From NCBI GenBank assembly GCA_024276595.1, contig JAJRWW010000106.1, positions 1-13,111 of the forward strand: a DNA stretch of 13,111 nt. The letters run 5' to 3'. Every line of letters starts with the position of its first letter. The first letter of the stretch is position 1. Shown here in pieces: positions 10,792 through 13,111 of the stretch. The position numbers and the translations under genes are program-made. Source of the DNA: Myxococcota bacterium (GTDB lineage Bacteria > Myxococcota_A > Polyangia > HGW-17 > JAJRWW01). The notes under the pieces were generated by a model. That model was not told the origin of the DNA. It was given only the letters and a program-made list of their open reading frames with translations, and searched no databases.

Positions 10792-11138
10792 ATTCCATGC
10801 CCCGGGTGAAGCCTAGACGGGCGGGAACCCGGTTCCCTCGAGGGGCCTCGCAGCACCGCGACGATTTGCATGAGGCCCCTCGAGGGTCGCAGGAGGGACA
10901 ACCAAGGGAGAGCCGCGAGGACACCCACGAGCCTGCGAGCGCCACATCTGCTGCGCTCTCTCGCGGGCCTCATCGGCCCTTGGGCGACCTCAGACCAGCG
11001 GTCGGTGGCCACCCGCAAGACAGTATGTCCAAGTCGTTTGACAAATGCAACGTCCAGCGCCGGGGCTGGCAAGCCCAAAAGCACCCCGGAGAAGGTCAGC
11101 GCCAGAGCCCATGACGCGGCGCGGCACAAATGCTCCAT
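10788..11138 (-). CDS. Doubtful small ORF with signal-peptide-like N-terminus
   Basis: The ORF encodes 116 residues of no recognised family. It starts at an ATG with AAGGGG six nt upstream, a usable ribosome-binding site. Residues 1-29 (MEHLCRAASWALALTFSGVL, then LGLPAPALD) look like a Sec signal peptide with an AxA-type cleavage site. The following part (30-55) is unremarkable, and the C-terminal half is Arg/Pro/Ser-rich with a second hydrophobic stretch at about 71-84. It reads through the large inverted repeat at 10835-10886, which is odd for coding DNA, and ends at the dyad before the transglycosylase gene. It may be a small exported protein, a decayed gene fragment, or chance. The leader-like elements upstream (11183-11293) would make most sense if it is expressed. 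Confidence 0.33.
   Translation of the reverse strand: MEHLCRAASWALALTFSGVLLGLPAPALDVAFVKRLGHTVLRVATDRWSEVAQGPMRPARERSRCGARRLVGVLAALPWLSLLRPSRGLMQIVAVLRGPSREPGSRPSRLHPGHGI
10835..10886. repeat. 15-bp perfect inverted repeat containing two CCCTCGAGGG palindromes
   Basis: The left arm 10835-10849 and right arm 10872-10886 are exact reverse complements separated by 22 bp. Each arm contains the 10-bp palindrome CCCTCGAGGG (10835-10844 and 10877-10886), whose centres are exactly 42 bp apart, four helical turns. A further dyad GGGAACC-C-GGTTCCC (10823-10837) abuts the left arm. No T-run follows on either strand, so it does not look like an intrinsic terminator; two binding sites for a dimeric regulator or a stable hairpin are both possible. 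Confidence 0.6.
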
Positions 11139-11182
11139 TTCGGGCCCCTTGGGTCGGTTGAAAAAGGTGTCGAAATCCAACC

Positions 11183-11204
11183 AAAAAACTCCCCGGGTGG
11201 GGAG
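11183..11204 (-). terminator. Intrinsic terminator, minus strand
   Basis: Read on the minus strand, CTCCCC-ACCC-GGGGAG is followed immediately by TTTTTT, a textbook rho-independent terminator (6-bp GC-rich stem, 4-nt loop, U6). It lies about 300 nt after the lipoprotein stop and 44 nt before the start of the small ORF at 11138. An alternative hairpin just upstream shares its bases (see the leader entry), so termination may be conditional. Confidence 0.65.
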
Positions 11205-11293
11205 CGACCCGAGAGCATGTAGGCAAGTATCACACCTTCCCCTGGGAGAGATCCACGCAGGGAATCCGAGAGGCCCTGGGAGCGGATCTCTCC
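11183..11293 (-). ncRNA. Candidate structured leader or small RNA with alternative terminator hairpins
   Basis: On the minus strand a 10-bp stem GGAGAGATCC / GGATCTCTCC (11293-11284 with 11254-11245) encloses an inner CAGGG/CCCTG stem (11278-11274 with 11262-11258). About 35 nt later, CGGGT (11211-11207) can pair with ACCCG (11198-11194), a pairing that excludes the terminator stem 11204-11199/11194-11189. A structured domain, an antiterminator-like hairpin, a terminator, then a ribosome-binding site and ORF is the arrangement of an attenuator or riboswitch. It did not match the consensus motifs I remember for 6S, SRP, RNase P, tmRNA, FMN, TPP, SAM, c-di-GMP or fluoride RNAs. The 5' end is unknown. 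Confidence 0.35.
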
Positions 11294-11332
11294 TGGGCGA
11301 CAACCAGCCGAAATCACCGGGTAAGCGCGTAT

Positions 11333-11395
11333 TCGAATCCGAGCTTGGGCGCTTGGAATCCAGCTCGTAAGTAGCTGAATCCTCGTGCAAGCCTG
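11333..11395. repeat. Three GAATCC elements at exact 21-bp spacing
   Basis: GAATCC occurs at 11335, 11356 and 11377, each 21 bp from the next, i.e. on the same face of the helix every two turns. Flanking bases are not otherwise conserved. It lies 40-100 bp upstream of the structured leader on the minus strand, where an activator-binding array would be expected. An AT-containing palindrome ATTCGAAT (11331-11338) overlaps the first copy. Confidence 0.4.
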
Positions 11396-11502
11396 GCCAG
11401 GTGGTCTCACAATCGTCTTTTGGGCGGCATTTTTTTGCCTGCACCTCTGCCTGCTTGCTCCACCCCGACACCTTGGCTCGCCACGGCTGGCCATGCGACC
11501 GC

Positions 11503-12060
11503 TCAGGGCTGGTTGGCCAGCTTCACGTCGTTCTCCCTGTAGTACGCAGCCAGGTCAGCTTGGTAGCGCGACCGGGCCTCGGCCATGCGTCTGCGCTCGG
11601 ACCGAAGCTGCTCCCAGGCGGGTCCGAGCCGGACGCTGGTCACCTGGTCAGCAAAGCTCGCGTGGGCCTCGTAAGCCCGATTGATCGCTCGCAGGTAGCG
11701 AGCGTGTATCCTGCGCAACCTGGCCGTGCCAGGTACCACCCGCGCCAGCGCGTCCCGGTATGCCTTGAAGGCGGGCAGGAGCTTCTCCCTGAAGTAGCGG
11801 CGCACCCGGGCCGGCTCACCTCTGGCCACCTCTGGGCCTGCCCCTGCCTCTGCGGCGCGCAGGGAGAGCAGCTTCTGCTCCGCCTGGGCCGCGCCCCTGG
11901 CGTACCTGCGAATGGCCTGGCGCTCACGGATCCTCTTGCAGCCAACCAAGGGGGCCCCCAGCAGAAGTGGCGACGCAAGCAGCGCCAGCGATGCCAACCA
12001 CGGCGCCAAGCGAGCCAGCGGCGCCGCCTGCAACTTTAGGATATTGCGCTCGCTCCCCAA
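11503..12060 (-). CDS. Small helical lipoprotein of unknown function, coupled to asd
   Basis: 185 residues. The frame stays open into asd, but the best start is the TTG at 12060: it is preceded by AGGAGG, which overlaps the asd stop codon (TAGGAGGG), at a 6-nt spacing, and it gives a proper signal peptide. Residues 1-40 contain a basic start and a hydrophobic core (LASLALLASPLLLGAPLVGC) with canonical lipobox LVGC, so Cys41 is probably lipidated. The mature part is almost wholly charged and helical, rich in Arg/Ala/Glu, with KLLPAFKAYRDALARVVPGT (94-113) and repeated Tyr/Arg heptad-like spacing; it may form a helical bundle. No named family was recognised. It begins 10 bp after asd and is probably in one operon with it. 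The next feature downstream is the regulatory-looking gap. Confidence 0.8.
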   Translation of the reverse strand: MGSERNILKLQAAPLARLAPWLASLALLASPLLLGAPLVGCKRIRERQAIRRYARGAAQAEQKLLSLRAAEAGAGPEVARGEPARVRRYFREKLLPAFKAYRDALARVVPGTARLRRIHARYLRAINRAYEAHASFADQVTSVRLGPAWEQLRSERRRMAEARSRYQADLAAYYRENDVKLANQP

Positions 12061-12070
12061 CGCTGCCCTC

Positions 12071-13099
12071 CTACTCTCCCGACAGGAGCAGCTCGGCGAT
12101 CTGCACGGCGTTGAGCGCGGCGCCCTTGCGCACGTTGTCGGCCACGACCCACATGTTCCAGGTGTTGGGGGCGCTGGGATCCGGCCTAAGCCTCCCCACC
12201 AGGATGTCATCTCCCCCTGCCGCGTCCCTGGGGGTCGGAAAGACACGCCGGTGGGGATCGTCGAGGAGCCGAACGCCCTGAAGCGAGCCCAGGCAGGAGC
12301 GCAGATCCTGCTGGGATGCGTCCCGCGCGAGCTGTACGTTGACCGACTCGCAATGGGCAGAGACCACCGGCACCCTCACCGCAGTACAGCAGAGCCGCAG
12401 CCCGGGCAGCCCCAGGATCTTCCGCGACTCCCGCACCATCTTCATCTCCTCCTCGGTATAGCCCTGGTCCCCCAGCGGACCGATCCATGGGACGACGTTC
12501 TCGTGCACCACCCTCCCCATGACATCCGATGAGCTGGAGAGGCCATCCCGCTGGGCCCGATACTCCCGCACACCCCTCTCACCGGCCCCGGAGACCGACT
12601 GGTAGGTGGACACGATCACCCGCCTTAGCCCCCAGCGCGCGAGCGCCGCCAGGACCACCACGAGCTGGATGGTGCTGCAGTTCGGGTTGGCCACTATCCC
12701 CGGGGGGGCAAGCAGCCCACCGGGGCCCTTGCGGCCCAGGAGTAGCGCGTCCGGGTTCACCTCTGGCACCACTAGCGGCACCTGGGGGTCCATCCGCCAG
12801 GCAGAGGAGTTGTCCACCACCAGCGCCCCGGCCTCCACGAAGCGCGGCGCCCAGCGCCGGGAGACCGAGCCCCCGGCAGAAAAGAGCGCTATCTGGATGC
12901 CCGACAGGTCCGCGCCCTCCACGTCCTCCACGGTCACCTGGGTTGCGCGAAAGGTGAGGCTCTGGCCGGCCGAGCGACCAGAGGCCAGCGCCCGCAGGCG
13001 GCCGCAAGGAAAGCCCCGCTCCTCCAGGATGGCGAGCATCTCCCGACCAACGCGCCCGGTGGCGCCGAGGATGGCAACGGTGGGTTCGAGGTCGGCCAT
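12071..13099 (-). CDS. asd: Aspartate-semialdehyde dehydrogenase
   Basis: 342 residues, full length. It reduces aspartyl-4-phosphate with NADPH to aspartate semialdehyde, the branch point to lysine/diaminopimelate, threonine and methionine. Visible motifs: nucleotide-binding ILGATGRVGREM (10-21), DNSSAWRMD (96-104), active-site Cys141 in NPNCSTIQ (138-145), Gln167 in TYQSVSGAG, substrate-binding Arg242 and catalytic His249 in VRVPVVSAHCES, and the C-terminal DNVRKGAALNAVQIAELL (321-338). The start is well supported: GGAGGAG lies 5 nt upstream of the ATG, at the window edge. The promoter and any upstream gene lie beyond the window. The lipoprotein gene's ribosome-binding site overlaps its stop codon. 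Confidence 0.97.
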   Translation of the reverse strand: MADLEPTVAILGATGRVGREMLAILEERGFPCGRLRALASGRSAGQSLTFRATQVTVEDVEGADLSGIQIALFSAGGSVSRRWAPRFVEAGALVVDNSSAWRMDPQVPLVVPEVNPDALLLGRKGPGGLLAPPGIVANPNCSTIQLVVVLAALARWGLRRVIVSTYQSVSGAGERGVREYRAQRDGLSSSSDVMGRVVHENVVPWIGPLGDQGYTEEEMKMVRESRKILGLPGLRLCCTAVRVPVVSAHCESVNVQLARDASQQDLRSCLGSLQGVRLLDDPHRRVFPTPRDAAGGDDILVGRLRPDPSAPNTWNMWVVADNVRKGAALNAVQIAELLLSGE

Positions 13100-13111
13100 G
13101 GGAGCTCCTCC

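Larger units (their letters stand above)
11139..11502. other. Intergenic stretch between the lipoprotein gene and the small ORF
   Basis: No convincing gene is seen on either strand; open frames here are short and of unnatural composition. Besides the terminator, stem-loop and 21-bp array listed separately, it holds the palindrome CCTGGCCAGG (11392-11401) and a GGCA-T6-TGCC mini-hairpin at about 11427-11440. No good -35/-10 pair was found on the minus strand, and no tRNA-like fold could be built around the TTCGAATCC at 11332. Confidence 0.6.

Noticed and set aside
11331..11345. TTCGAATCC resembling a tRNA T-loop
   Set aside because: The bases flanking the 7-nt loop do not pair as a T-stem on either strand, and no acceptor, D or anticodon arm can be built.
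10870..11370. Plus-strand 166-codon open frame through the regulatory gap
   Set aside because: It has no signal, motif or good ribosome-binding site, and it runs across the terminator and stem-loops.
11388..11402. TGGCC...TTGCAC on the minus strand as a sigma54 promoter
   Set aside because: The GG-to-GC distance is two bases shorter than sigma54 promoters tolerate.
12061..12246. Longer N-terminus for the lipoprotein gene starting inside asd
   Set aside because: The extra 62 residues are off-frame asd sequence and would bury the signal peptide; the TTG at 12060 has a strong ribosome-binding site.

Overview
The window is GC-rich, gene-dense and bacterial. The left gene carries tandem DNDCDG metal-binding repeats, FGE-like and Cys-rich 'myxococcal' disulfide modules. 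Two proteins start with lipoprotein-type signals, and an MCE/Mla lipid-transport locus is present. Together these point to a Gram-negative bacterium of the former Deltaproteobacteria, most likely Myxococcota or a relative; this placement is inferred from gene content only.

Layout. One plus-strand gene (2-4141, 5' end outside the window) encodes a very large secreted, Cys/Asp-rich multidomain protein. It meets, tail to tail with a 13-bp gap, a long run of minus-strand genes. Read in the direction of transcription (right to left) these are: asd (13099-12071), a small lipoprotein (12060-11503), a roughly 770-bp regulatory-looking region with one doubtful small ORF (11138-10788), a lytic transglycosylase (10737-10027), ubiX (10019-9423), a promoter-bearing gap, the MCE transporter genes mlaE-mlaF-mlaD (9272-6005), a DsbA-like thiol-disulfide lipoprotein (5956-5189) and an alpha/beta hydrolase (5189-4155).

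How the genes work together. asd feeds aspartate-family amino acids and diaminopimelate, hence cell-wall synthesis; the lipoprotein is translationally linked to it. The transglycosylase trims peptidoglycan, and ubiX makes the prenyl-FMN cofactor for UbiD decarboxylases. The mlaEFD genes are joined by 4-bp ATGA overlaps and encode a phospholipid ABC transporter whose MCE subunit has a C-terminal region that looks like an outer-membrane beta-barrel; no MlaA, MlaB or MlaC is present here. The DsbA-like protein and hydrolase follow in the same direction (48-bp gap, then a 1-bp overlap), so the five genes probably form one envelope-related operon starting at a TTGACA promoter near 9340.

The least explained part is 10738-11502. 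On the minus strand it has, in order: three GAATCC elements at exact 21-bp intervals, a nested stem-loop, two mutually exclusive hairpins of which one is a textbook intrinsic terminator, then a ribosome-binding site and a signal-peptide-like ORF. That is the layout of a transcription-attenuating leader. Further on lies a pair of identical CCCTCGAGGG palindromes whose centres are 42 bp apart, and an operator-like dyad just before the transglycosylase gene. No tRNA, rRNA, CRISPR array, transposase or phage gene was recognised.
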